From QQVM01 sp035341855 (lineage in GTDB: Bacteria; Bacteroidota; Bacteroidia; AKYH767-A; 2013-40CM-41-45), in the NCBI GenBank assembly GCA_035341855.1, contig DAOQWA010000006.1:1-64000 (forward strand): 64,000 bases of DNA. The letters run 5' to 3'. Numbering within the stretch: the stretch's first letter is position 1; each line of letters begins with the position of its first letter. This document shows positions 34,843 through 43,441 of the stretch, piece by piece. A model generated the notes under the pieces. The model saw only the letters and a program-made list of their open reading frames with translations. It searched no databases and was not told the DNA's origin. Position numbers and translations under genes: made by a program.

Positions 34843-37404
34843 TTGTTGTCGCAAGTATCCAAAATATCAGCCCTTCTTTCGGTAGTGTTCATGCTTGTTT
34901 TTCAACAATTTGCTGTTGGTTCAAGGCTTGTGGAGTTGCCGGCTGATTCTGTTCCGGCTTTCCCCGATGATACTCTTCAAAGCAGTGATACTCTGAGGAT
35001 TGAAGCGGACACATTGGTCTCGTCTGACAACACACTGAAGTCAAGGATCAAATACCATGCAAAGGATTCCATCCTGGCCGACCTTCAGAATGAGACAGTG
35101 CATCTATATGGCGATGCTACTGTGGATTATGAAGACCTGCATCTGGAAGCCAATTACATCAAGATCAATATGGGCCAAAAGGAACTTTATGCTGAAGGAA
35201 CACTTGATAGCCTCGGCAATCTAATCGGCTCACCAAAATATTCACAAGGGCCTCAAGAATTTAGATCTAACGCATTGCGTTATAATTTTGAAACGAAAAA
35301 AGGCAGGATCTCTTATGTCATTACACAGGAAGGTGATGGCTTTATCCATGGTGAGGTCGTCAAGAAGGATCCTGAAAATAATTTCTACATAAAAAACGGA
35401 CAGTACACTACTTGTAATCTGGACACTCCGCATTATTCTATTGCTTCCAATAAGTTGAAGGTGATCTCGAATAATAAGATTGTGACAGGTCCGGCATATC
35501 TTACAATAGAAAAAGTACCTACTCCCTTGTTCATTCCTTTTGGTTTTTTCCCGAATAAAAAAGGGCGATCATCCGGATTAATATTTCCCGCATTCGGTGA
35601 ATCAGCAGAACGTGGATTTTACTTCCAGCATTTAGGTTATTATTTTGGGTTCAACGACTATTTTAATCTTGCACTCACTACAGATCTTTATACCAAAGGA
35701 AGCTATACCGTAGATGCTTCCAGCATTTATAAGAAACGTTACAAATATTCGGGGAACGTACGCCTGAGTTATGCATATACGATCAACAGTGAAAGAGAAT
35801 TACCTGATTTTTCAAATCAAAAAGATTTTCATATTTACTGGACACATGCTCAGGATCCAAAGGCTAATCCGAATCGTTCTTTCAATGCTAATGTTAGTGC
35901 TGGATCTTCAAAGTATTACCAAAATACAATTTCCTCAGTAAACAATTTCCTTTCAAATACTTTTCAGTCGTCGGTAGCTTATGCGAGATCTTTTCCGGAT
36001 AAACCATTCAATTTGGGAGTATCGGTTAATCATACTCAAAACATCATTACTAAAGATATAAGAATCACAGCTCCTGATGTGAGTTTTAACGTTTCCCGGA
36101 TAAGTCCATTTAAAAGAAAAAAATCTGCAGGGATACAACGCTGGTATGAAAAAATTGGCACGAGTTATTCTTTGAGAGCTACAAATTATATTCAGACAAA
36201 AGACACACTCTTGTTCAAGGATGAAAGCCTGAAAGAGTTCAAGAATGGTCTTCAACATACCATACCAATTTCTACTTCATTCAAAGTATTAAAATATTTT
36301 ACAATGAGTCCTTCTGCCAACTATACTGAAAGATGGTACTTCAAGACAACGCAGTACGATTGGGATGTAGAAAGGCAGAAGGTCGACACATTTACTGTAA
36401 ATAAATTTACAGCAGCGCGTGACTATCAGTTCAGTACAGGACTTTCAACAAGAGTATATGGCATGTATCAGATGAAGAGAGGACCAATATCCGCAGTTCG
36501 CCACGTATTAACTCCAACTGTATCTATTAATTACCGGCCGGACTTCAGTCAAAGTCGTTATGGATATTATAAAACTATTCAATCCGACACACTAGGAAGT
36601 ACACTCAATTATTCAATTTTCCAGAATACCGTATATGGCGGGCCTTCAGCCGGAAAGTTTGGAGCACTTTCGTTTGGTCTCGATAACAACCTTGAGATGA
36701 AAGTAAGAACAAGATCTGATACCGGTGCGACTGAAAAGAAGATCAGGCTACTGGAAAGTTTCCGCCTGGGAGCAAATTATAATCTTATAGCTGATTCTAT
36801 GAAATGGAGTCCGGTAAGTATAAGTGCCAGAACCACACTGTTCAACAGAATCGGAATTAATTTTGGCGGAACACTAAATCCTTATGCAGTTGATGAATTC
36901 AATAGAGACTTCAATAAATATTTGGTAGATCAAACGGGAAAACTTTTTAGGCTTACAAATGCGAATGTCTCCATGAGTTTCTCTTTGGCAAAACAAAAAC
37001 AAAAATCAGGAACCAAATATACAAGGCAAGAGCTGGACTACCTTTACCGCCACCCTGAAGAGTATGTCGATTTTGATGTGCCGTACAATCTGAGTGTGAG
37101 CTATACTTACTCCTTTTCGAGGCAAGGAAATTTATCTTCCGTCACGAATCAATCTGCCAGCATCAATGGTGATCTAAGTCTGACTCCGCAATGGAAAGTC
37201 GGTTTCAATTCGTGGTACGATCTTGTAGATGGCCGCTTTACAAATTTTGGTGTAAATATTTTCAGAGATCTGCATTGCTGGGAAATGCGACTAAACTGGA
37301 TACCTTTCGGTTTTCAGGAGAGTTACAATTTTCAGATCAACGTGAAGTCTCCTATCCTCCAGGATCTTAAGTTGATTAAAAGAAGAGATTTTTATGACAG
37401 GTAA
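34843..37404 (+). CDS. lptD: LPS-assembly outer-membrane protein LptD
   Basis: About 853 aa. The N-terminal OstA-like beta-jellyroll region is visible (ILADLQNETVHLYGDATVDY, about 75-240), then a long barrel (about 260-840) ending VKSPILQDLKLIKRRDFYDR. No in-frame ATG precedes residue 17; a start at TTG 34843 (or 34846) is required for a proper signal peptide (SKISALLSVVFMLVFQQF), whereas ATG 34891 would leave none. With LptE, LptD inserts lipopolysaccharide into the outer leaflet. It is divergent from the amidase/MCE operon, with starts only about 20 bp apart. Confidence 0.88.
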   Translation: MLSQVSKISALLSVVFMLVFQQFAVGSRLVELPADSVPAFPDDTLQSSDTLRIEADTLVSSDNTLKSRIKYHAKDSILADLQNETVHLYGDATVDYEDLHLEANYIKINMGQKELYAEGTLDSLGNLIGSPKYSQGPQEFRSNALRYNFETKKGRISYVITQEGDGFIHGEVVKKDPENNFYIKNGQYTTCNLDTPHYSIASNKLKVISNNKIVTGPAYLTIEKVPTPLFIPFGFFPNKKGRSSGLIFPAFGESAERGFYFQHLGYYFGFNDYFNLALTTDLYTKGSYTVDASSIYKKRYKYSGNVRLSYAYTINSERELPDFSNQKDFHIYWTHAQDPKANPNRSFNANVSAGSSKYYQNTISSVNNFLSNTFQSSVAYARSFPDKPFNLGVSVNHTQNIITKDIRITAPDVSFNVSRISPFKRKKSAGIQRWYEKIGTSYSLRATNYIQTKDTLLFKDESLKEFKNGLQHTIPISTSFKVLKYFTMSPSANYTERWYFKTTQYDWDVERQKVDTFTVNKFTAARDYQFSTGLSTRVYGMYQMKRGPISAVRHVLTPTVSINYRPDFSQSRYGYYKTIQSDTLGSTLNYSIFQNTVYGGPSAGKFGALSFGLDNNLEMKVRTRSDTGATEKKIRLLESFRLGANYNLIADSMKWSPVSISARTTLFNRIGINFGGTLNPYAVDEFNRDFNKYLVDQTGKLFRLTNANVSMSFSLAKQKQKSGTKYTRQELDYLYRHPEEYVDFDVPYNLSVSYTYSFSRQGNLSSVTNQSASINGDLSLTPQWKVGFNSWYDLVDGRFTNFGVNIFRDLHCWEMRLNWIPFGFQESYNFQINVKSPILQDLKLIKRRDFYDR

Positions 37405-37419
37405 TTATGCTTCACATGT

Positions 37420-37941
37420 CTAAAGTATTTTCTTCATCAGGAAATCCTGATCTTCAGCATCACCAAGTTTAAACATTTTAGTACCAAAGGTTTCAAAGTC
37501 ATACTTTTTATAAAAAGCTATAGCGCGATGATTATCAATATTTACTCCTAACCAGACTATACCATAATCTCCTTTCCTGGCGAGAAAAAAACATTCTTCC
37601 ATAAGCAATTTAGCAATAGACTTCCCCTGATATTCTCTGCGCACATAAATTCGTTCAAGCTCCAGTGCTTTAGCACCATTCAACTCCGGATAAGTGCGGT
37701 CATTTCTTAATTTAACATAGCCGGTCAATACATCTCCGTCAAAAGCGAAAAGAAAAGTGTTAACCGAATTATTCTCCAGATCCTTTAGTATCTTATTTTC
37801 ATCGAAGGCTTCATCGAGATACAGTTGCATATCTGCCTCAGTATTGTAATGCTTCCATGTATCATAGAAAGTTTCACGGCCAAATGAAGCCAACAACTTA
37901 TATTCAGAGGGTAATACCTGCTTGATCACGATATTTTTCAT
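37420..37941 (-). CDS. GNAT-family N-acetyltransferase
   Basis: 173 aa. The acetyl-CoA-binding motif A is recognisable as LERIYVRREYQGKSIAKLLM (residues about 85-104, with the R/Q-x-x-G-K/A pattern), followed by GIVWLGVNIDNHRAIAFYKKYDF, the typical motif B. The family acetylates amines on small molecules or protein N-termini using acetyl-CoA; the substrate here cannot be told. It is convergent with lptD (15 bp between stops) and stands alone. No regulatory sequence was recognised upstream. Confidence 0.88.
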   Translation of the reverse strand: MKNIVIKQVLPSEYKLLASFGRETFYDTWKHYNTEADMQLYLDEAFDENKILKDLENNSVNTFLFAFDGDVLTGYVKLRNDRTYPELNGAKALELERIYVRREYQGKSIAKLLMEECFFLARKGDYGIVWLGVNIDNHRAIAFYKKYDFETFGTKMFKLGDAEDQDFLMKKIL

Positions 37942-38048
37942 CGCCGGAATTTCAATAAAAATTTCAGTAAAAGTCTTATGACAGCATCAAATCTTCATTC
38001 ACAGGCAGAGGAAGATAGCATTGATACAGTTTGCTGACATTTATACAG

Positions 38049-38537
38049 CTATACTTCAAGCAGCGCTTTATGCCAACTGTTCTTAAGAGGACCTTCCCAC
38101 TTCGTATCCAAATCGATCTTACTTTGAACAAGATTATTAAATACTATGGTATCCTCTGTTATTTCTCCTTTTTCCATTCTGACTTCAAACTCATCTTTCG
38201 ATACCAATTTGAGGACGCCATCAGCCCAATACGCTAAGGTTAGTCTATCAAAAAAAGAAACTTTCAGTTCTTGCTCAAGATTTTTTACAAAATGTGTCGA
38301 TGAATCAATAGAACAACCGCTGGCAGCAGCCTGTTTTTCATCAATCATTAGAATTAAAAACTGATTATAACGCAGGTCGTAACTCGCTTTTAATGCGACC
38401 TTATGAGCTGTCCACTCATCCACAAATGTATGAGCCTTCTGCCTCACCATATCTGCTTCTTCATCATTCAAAGAGCGGTTACATTGATACACCCATACCC
38501 TTGAATCTGCCGGCATTTCTTTTTGTGAAGTATACAT
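38049..38537 (-). CDS. Conserved Bacteroidota protein of ~160 aa (often mislabelled 'ABC transporter ATPase')
   Basis: 162 aa. The N-terminal SRVWVYQCNRSLNDEEA and the central LRYNQFLILMIDEKQAAASG followed by CSIDSS are distinctive features of a small conserved Bacteroidota family. No Walker A, Walker B or signature motif is present, so it is not an ABC ATPase despite the name used in databases. The GCSID segment could be functional; the Cys is at about residue 114. There is no signal peptide, so it is cytoplasmic. It stands 63 bp before the MFS gene. Function unknown. Confidence 0.75.
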   Translation of the reverse strand: MYTSQKEMPADSRVWVYQCNRSLNDEEADMVRQKAHTFVDEWTAHKVALKASYDLRYNQFLILMIDEKQAAASGCSIDSSTHFVKNLEQELKVSFFDRLTLAYWADGVLKLVSKDEFEVRMEKGEITEDTIVFNNLVQSKIDLDTKWEGPLKNSWHKALLEV

Positions 38538-38600
38538 AAGCTTAGGATTATAATCTCAAATTTAGAAAAAAACTGCTTCATTTTCAAGAAAAACAATAAA

Positions 38601-39872
38601 TCAAGAGACTTCTTTCTCCAATTTATCAAGCGAAAGATTTCTGAGACCCGGCATCCATATAGCAGTTCCTGCTACGGCTAATAATGCTATGCCCCCGCCA
38701 AAGATCACGGATGGAATAAGCCCCATCAGCTTAGCAGCAAAACCGGATTCAAAAGCCCCGATTTCATTCGATGAACTAATAAACATAGTACTTACAGAAG
38801 ATACCCTTCCTCTCATTTCATCGGGAGTGAGTAACTGAATGATAGTCGATCTGATGACTACACTAACATTATCAAATCCACCACTGAGAGCAAGAATGAA
38901 TAGAGACAGCAGAAAACTTTTGCTTAAAGCAAAGATGATCATACATACTGCAAAGCCGGAAACACAAATCATCAACTTTCTTCCGGAGTTATGTAATGGT
39001 GGGTATCTCGTCATGTACAATGCCATAACAACAGAACCTGCAAAAGGCGCTGCTCTTAAAAAACCATAACCTTTTTCTCCTACATGAAGTATATCACTTG
39101 CAAAAATTGGAAGCATTGCCATAGCTCCACCAAACAAGACTGCAATGAGATCCAAAGACAAGGCTCCGACTATTGCCTGATTCTTGAATACGAAACGAAT
39201 ACCTTCCCTGATACTTTTATGTACACCTTCATTCATAACACTTACCTGTACAGGCTGTTTTGGAATTCTCAACATCTGTATAAGCGCCCCTAAAAGTAAA
39301 ATAGCTACAACAGAGTAAGTAAAAGTTTTTCCAAGAAAACCCAGCAACAAGCCACCGGCAGAAGACCCCACAACGACGGCAATATGCCAAACTGTGCTGC
39401 TCCATGCAGAGGAATTTGCATAAGCTGAGCGAGGAATGAGCTGAGTCATTAAAGGCAATTGTGCAGGACTGTAGAAGGCACGGATTATTCCAATAACAAA
39501 CATCACGATATAAAAGGGTACAGCAGATTGTAATTCAGGAGCCAAAGTATCATAATACAATGTGATTGCCAGCAAAGCCAGGGAGCATAGCATCATGCAT
39601 GACTGCACGATGGCCATGATTTTTCTTCTATCATTTCTGTCGGCCACATGTCCGCCATATAAAGCTAAGGTTACAGCCGGAATTGCCTCTGCGAGTCCTA
39701 TCAAACCTAGAGAAAGCGGATCCTTGGTAATCTCATACACATGCCAACTTAGAACTACAAACTGGATCTGTATTGCCAGTGATGCTAAAAACTTTGAAAA
39801 AATAAATCGTCTGAAATTCTGGTATTGAAATACCTGAAATGAATTCCGATTTCTAAAAAGCGCTCCAATCAT
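38601..39872 (-). CDS. MFS transporter, EntS/MFS_3-like exporter
   Basis: 423 aa with about 12 predicted membrane helices in two halves. The loop GGHVADRNDRRKIM is the MFS loop 2-3 motif (G-x-x-x-D-R-x-x-R-R) near residue 75. The second-half counterpart is recognisable but weaker (TRYPPLHNSGRKLM). The order matches the MFS_3 group that includes enterobactin exporters and drug-efflux pumps. There is no siderophore gene cluster nearby, so the substrate is open. It is flanked by the unrelated ABC-F gene and the mislabelled 160-aa family gene. Confidence 0.85.
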   Translation of the reverse strand: MIGALFRNRNSFQVFQYQNFRRFIFSKFLASLAIQIQFVVLSWHVYEITKDPLSLGLIGLAEAIPAVTLALYGGHVADRNDRRKIMAIVQSCMMLCSLALLAITLYYDTLAPELQSAVPFYIVMFVIGIIRAFYSPAQLPLMTQLIPRSAYANSSAWSSTVWHIAVVVGSSAGGLLLGFLGKTFTYSVVAILLLGALIQMLRIPKQPVQVSVMNEGVHKSIREGIRFVFKNQAIVGALSLDLIAVLFGGAMAMLPIFASDILHVGEKGYGFLRAAPFAGSVVMALYMTRYPPLHNSGRKLMICVSGFAVCMIIFALSKSFLLSLFILALSGGFDNVSVVIRSTIIQLLTPDEMRGRVSSVSTMFISSSNEIGAFESGFAAKLMGLIPSVIFGGGIALLAVAGTAIWMPGLRNLSLDKLEKEVS

Positions 39873-39962
39873 GAATAATTATCGAAAATATTTTAGCATA
39901 AAGAACGGAATCATGAACTTATCAGTGCAGGGTATTTTTTGTTTTTATCCACAGGCCACTGC

Positions 39963-41864
39963 TTAACCGGCTAATTCTGATAATTCCAACCATCTCATTG
40001 ATTTTTCATCTATCAAGTGAATAACATCGTCCATACGTTCTGCCCATTTTCTGAGCTCTTCATGTCCGGCACTCGCGTCACTCAGGAGTTTTCCGAGTTC
40101 TGTCTTTTCATTCTCCAATAATTCGATCTCCTTCTCCAGCGCTTCGAATTCAAGTTTTTCTTTGTAGGTAAATTTCTTCTTTTCGGTTGCGGATGCTGCT
40201 GCTTCCTTAAGTTTTTCTCTCCCCTCCTTTGATTCCAGCGACCTTTGTTTTGCTTCGACCTTTTCCTTCTCTTCTTTTGCTCTGTGATATTCGGAATATG
40301 TTCCATTGAAATCACGGATAACTCCATCACCTTCAAAAATAAACATGTGATCGACCAATTTATCCATGAAATAACGATCATGGCTGACAATTACCAAACA
40401 TCCCTTGTAATGCATTAAAAAATCCTCCAAAATACTGAGAGTAAGCAAATCAAGATCATTGGTTGGTTCATCCAGTATCAGGAAGTTAGGATTTTTTACA
40501 AGAACAGTCAACAGATGCAGCCTCCGGCGTTCACCACCACTAAGTTTAGAAATAAATGTGTGTTGCTGTTCAGGCGGGAATTGAAAAAGATTTAAGAACT
40601 GAGAAGCCTGAACTTTTGTTCCGTCACTTAACTGGATCATCTCAGCATGATCCTTCACCACTTCGATTACTCTTTTGTCTTCTTTGAGCTCCAAACCTTG
40701 CTGTGAATAGTAACCAAAGACAATAGTTTCTCCCACATTAATCTTACCGGAATCCGGTTCTTCTGTACCTATTAGCATATTGAGAAAGGTTGTCTTGCCA
40801 CAACCATTCTTACCAACGATGCCAATCCGTTCTCCGGTTTTAAAGGTATAGTCAAATCCCTGAAGTATCTTAAGCTTGTCGAATGCTTTATAAACTTTTT
40901 TCATCTCGATGACCTTTCCTCCAATCCGGTTCATCTTGACATCCAGTTTCATTTTCTCTTCTGTCCTCTTTCCACTTGTTTTTTCCCGGAGCTCGTAGAA
41001 TGAATCAACCCGAGACTTTGACTTTGTCCCTCGAGCCTTCGGTTGGCGTCGTATCCACTCCAATTCAGTGCGAAGAATATTTCTTGCCTTGTCCATTTCA
41101 CTGGCTTCGTTCACTTCCCGCTCCAACTTTTTCTCAAGAAAATATGAAAAGTTTCCATCATAAGAAAAAAGTTTGCCTCTGTCTAGTTCAATAATTTTGT
41201 TACATACATTATCCAGAAAATACCTGTCGTGCGTCACCAGAAGTAATGCTATACCTGATTGAGATAAATAATCCTCGAGCCACTCCACCATTTCAACATC
41301 GAGATGATTCGTCGGCTCATCCATTAAAATAAGTTCTGCAGGTTCAAGAAGAACTTTCGCAAGTGCAATTCTTTTTCTTTGGCCGCCTGACAAAGATTTA
41401 ATCTTTTGGTTAAGATGGTGAATATCTAAACGGGAAAGAACCTGTCTGACTCTCACTTCATAATCCCAAGCATTCGCAGCTTCCATCTTTGCCATCAATG
41501 TGGATAACATATCCTGAGCTTCCTGCCTGGGGTTCTCAGAATTTTGTTCAAGGCATGCTTCATAATCTCTTATCAGGGAGACAACAGGATTGTCATCTCG
41601 GAAAATAGATTCCAAAATAGTTAATTCGGGATCGAGACTTGGATCCTGGTCGAGATATACAACTCGTATATCTTTTCTAATGGTAACCTGGCCGCTCTCC
41701 GGACTTTCCAGTCCGGCAAGAATACGCATCAATGTTGTCTTACCTGTGCCGTTTCGGGCAATCAAGGCAACTTTTTCACCCTTTGCTATACCAAAACTAA
41801 TCCCATCAAAAAGGATCTTCTCTGAAAATGATTTACTAAGGTTTTCGACGGATAAATAATTCAT
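39963..41864 (-). CDS. ABC-F family ATP-binding protein (Uup-like)
   Basis: 633 aa. Two ABC domains: Walker A ARNGTGKTT (about 36-44) and GKNGCGKTT; signatures LSGGQRKRIALAK and LSGGERRRLHLLT; Walker B LILMDEPTNHLD and FLILDEPTNDLD. A C-terminal helical coiled coil (about 530-633, Lys/Glu-rich) is as in Uup-type proteins. There are no membrane helices. ABC-F proteins act on ribosomes or related complexes in translation or DNA metabolism. The two nucleotide sites look intact. The Uup sub-family call rests on the coiled coil and overall length. Confidence 0.93.
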   Translation of the reverse strand: MNYLSVENLSKSFSEKILFDGISFGIAKGEKVALIARNGTGKTTLMRILAGLESPESGQVTIRKDIRVVYLDQDPSLDPELTILESIFRDDNPVVSLIRDYEACLEQNSENPRQEAQDMLSTLMAKMEAANAWDYEVRVRQVLSRLDIHHLNQKIKSLSGGQRKRIALAKVLLEPAELILMDEPTNHLDVEMVEWLEDYLSQSGIALLLVTHDRYFLDNVCNKIIELDRGKLFSYDGNFSYFLEKKLEREVNEASEMDKARNILRTELEWIRRQPKARGTKSKSRVDSFYELREKTSGKRTEEKMKLDVKMNRIGGKVIEMKKVYKAFDKLKILQGFDYTFKTGERIGIVGKNGCGKTTFLNMLIGTEEPDSGKINVGETIVFGYYSQQGLELKEDKRVIEVVKDHAEMIQLSDGTKVQASQFLNLFQFPPEQQHTFISKLSGGERRRLHLLTVLVKNPNFLILDEPTNDLDLLTLSILEDFLMHYKGCLVIVSHDRYFMDKLVDHMFIFEGDGVIRDFNGTYSEYHRAKEEKEKVEAKQRSLESKEGREKLKEAAASATEKKKFTYKEKLEFEALEKEIELLENEKTELGKLLSDASAGHEELRKWAERMDDVIHLIDEKSMRWLELSELAG

Positions 41865-41955
41865 GAGCAGGAATCCCGATTTCTAATAATTGTATTCTCT
41901 TTTGTCAGGAATATTTATCTGAACAATAATGATTGTGATCCAAAAAATTACAGGA

Positions 41956-42498
41956 CTAATCCTTGCTTCCTTTATCACCTACAAAACCGTCAGTGGTATA
42001 TTTAAAAAGCACATTGAATGTTGTAAGGCTACCATAGCAACGGGTTATATACTGTTGCATATTCACTTTATCTTCTTCCGATAATTTATCGTGCGAATTG
42101 ATCCTTTGTTCCAATACCCTTAACCGATCCCGAAGCATTATGATCTTATTAAAAAAAACATCCATTGGAATTTCTTTAGACTTTAAGGATGTATCACCGG
42201 GCTCTAACACAACCTTTCCACCCATCCACTTTTGTCCGAGATCAACTTTTTGTTGGATGTCAGAATATTTATTAAGAATATTCACTAACAAGACTTCTAT
42301 ATCAGCCAGACTTACCAGATCATTATCCTGATCATTGGCATCCAGGATTTCCAGTTCAGAACTGGTCCTTTCAATTTCACGCATACCATGCTGCATGAAG
42401 GTGATCGTATATTCTTCCGGTTTCACCTGTACGATGACACCGTCACCAAACTGAGCATGTTTGATCCTTGATCCAATACCGAGAGAAAAAGTATTCAT
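41956..42498 (-). CDS. Bacteroidota protein with an N-terminal tudor/CarD-like SH3-fold domain
   Basis: 180 aa. Residues about 8-50 (GSRIKHAQFGDGVIVQV, then a strand YTITFMQHG) resemble the small beta-barrel found in CarD and the UvrD/PcrA C-terminus, which binds RNA polymerase in those proteins. The rest is helical (about 60-165) with no match I recognise. It may therefore be an RNA-polymerase- or helicase-associated factor; this is an inference from fold only. The promoter element is at 42515, and the next upstream region is the 42.5-43.4 kb gap. Confidence 0.6.
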   Translation of the reverse strand: MNTFSLGIGSRIKHAQFGDGVIVQVKPEEYTITFMQHGMREIERTSSELEILDANDQDNDLVSLADIEVLLVNILNKYSDIQQKVDLGQKWMGGKVVLEPGDTSLKSKEIPMDVFFNKIIMLRDRLRVLEQRINSHDKLSEEDKVNMQQYITRCYGSLTTFNVLFKYTTDGFVGDKGSKD

Positions 42499-42514
42499 AT
42501 CAATCGTTTTTTTG

Positions 42515-42522
42515 CAAAGTTA
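42515..42522 (-). promoter_or_regulatory. Promoter -7 element TAACTTTG for the tudor-like gene
   Basis: A TAnnTTTG match 16 nt before the ATG, predicting a leader of about 9 nt. The -7 region and following A-run (TAACTTTGCAAAAAAA) are identical over 16 nt to those of slyD. Confidence 0.65.
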
Positions 42523-43212
42523 TTAATTCCTGACTATTTGGATCTCTCAAATGGCCATCAAAAAGTGATTTATCAAAAGGCTAAAACTTTTTGATAATTA
42601 GTCTGATTATCGTTCTCAGGATCCCCGGCTCGAAAGATCACTTTTATTGCCGAACACAACTAGCTGCATTTCAAATATATAAAATGGGTTTCACATTCGA
42701 CACCCCTTTCGTGGTCACCGGATACAGCAAAGATTCTGTTGTATCAATCATTTAAGATGAATTAATAGCATAAATAAGATGTCACCATTTTCAGATGCAT
42801 GCTATCGACTACAATCAGTTTAAGGCAGGTTCAACTGATTCAAGAGAAGGGCGGTCGAAGGCATACTTAATTTTACTCATCAATAATTTTTTTTATTTGA
42901 GAACTACCACGCTGATGAAACCGGACAGGGGAAGTCCTTTTTGATTGGACCCGAAGCAATAAGTTTTGATGAACAAACCTTGAATGATCTTTCCACTGCA
43001 GCTAAAGATGATTATTGCTTCAGTCATTCCTCCCCCTTAAAAATTGCATTTCATAGTTTTCGTAAAAGCAGCTTAGAGCAACACAGCTCTTCTCCAATTC
43101 GAAGAGGTAGAAGCTTAAGCTAAAAAGGCGTTTTGAGACTCTGAAGAGGGTTAATATGTGTTAAATATTGTCATTTTTACGTCAGAAAGACAATGGCATT
43201 AAACAAACTGCA

Positions 43213-43305
43213 ATGTTTATCGTTAATCTTATCGGAGTTTTTGTGTTCATGTTTTCGTGTGTGAGCCGTCGGAAGAAGAGCCGGCGGCTTGCTTTTTTGG
43301 TATAA
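43213..43305 (+). CDS. Possible 30-codon membrane micro-ORF
   Basis: ATG to TAA encodes 30 residues: a hydrophobic helix (FIVNLIGVFVFMFSC) then a strongly basic segment (RRKKSRR), the arrangement of small inner-membrane proteins or a lipoprotein-like peptide. The basic codons fall within a G+C-rich hairpin (43264-43289), so composition alone may explain Arg/Lys. No ribosome-binding site or promoter was confirmed. It could be real, a leader peptide, or chance. Confidence 0.2.
   Translation: MFIVNLIGVFVFMFSCVSRRKKSRRLAFLV
43264..43298 (+). terminator. Intrinsic terminator upstream of mgtE
   Basis: A 9-bp stem (AGCCGTCGG / CCGGCGGCT, one G-U pair) with an 8-nt loop is followed by GC and six T. 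It lies about 140 bp upstream of the mgtE ATG and needs a plus-strand transcript from the gap upstream. It could be the end of a small transcript or an attenuator for mgtE. Confidence 0.7.
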
Positions 43306-43394
43306 TCATATTTTTTCTCCGGAACAAAAGTCCAATAAAATCTACTATATCCTTTTCGACGTTCTCTTGTGTTGTTCAAAAGGAAAACTATATC

Positions 43395-43424
43395 TTGCAT
43401 ACCGAAATTCAGCTATTATCTTTT
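43395..43424 (+). promoter_or_regulatory. Candidate mgtE promoter (TTG-N19-TATCTTTT)
   Basis: TTG at 43395-43397 and TATCTTTT at 43417-43424 (one mismatch from TAnnTTTG) are separated by the preferred 19 bp, predicting a start near 43431 and a leader of about 11 nt before the ATG at 43442. If correct, the terminator at 43264 lies outside the mgtE transcript. Confidence 0.4.
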
Positions 43425-43441
43425 AAAATGGACGGTCCCCC

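Larger units (their letters stand above)
42523..43394. other. About 0.9-kb region without a supportable full gene
   Basis: No reading frame longer than about 60 codons with a convincing start is present. A short open stretch (around 42896-43123, plus strand, containing FLIGPEAISFDEQTLNDL) looks like possible decayed coding sequence, but I cannot name a parent. A second 23-codon ORF (42684-42755) is likewise unsupported. GTTAA occurs at 43150 and 43160 (10-bp step). A short ORF with an embedded terminator lies at 43213-43305. The region otherwise appears to be intergenic DNA, possibly gene remains, between the tudor-like gene and mgtE. Confidence 0.5.

Noticed and set aside
42941..43123. 60-codon plus-strand frame before mgtE
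   Set aside because: There is no convincing start, length or family match, although its composition is protein-like, so it is described only as possible decayed sequence in the gap entry.
43264..43441. Mg2+-sensing M-box riboswitch upstream of mgtE
   Set aside because: No M-box core sequence was recognised; only a simple terminator hairpin is visible, so no riboswitch is claimed.
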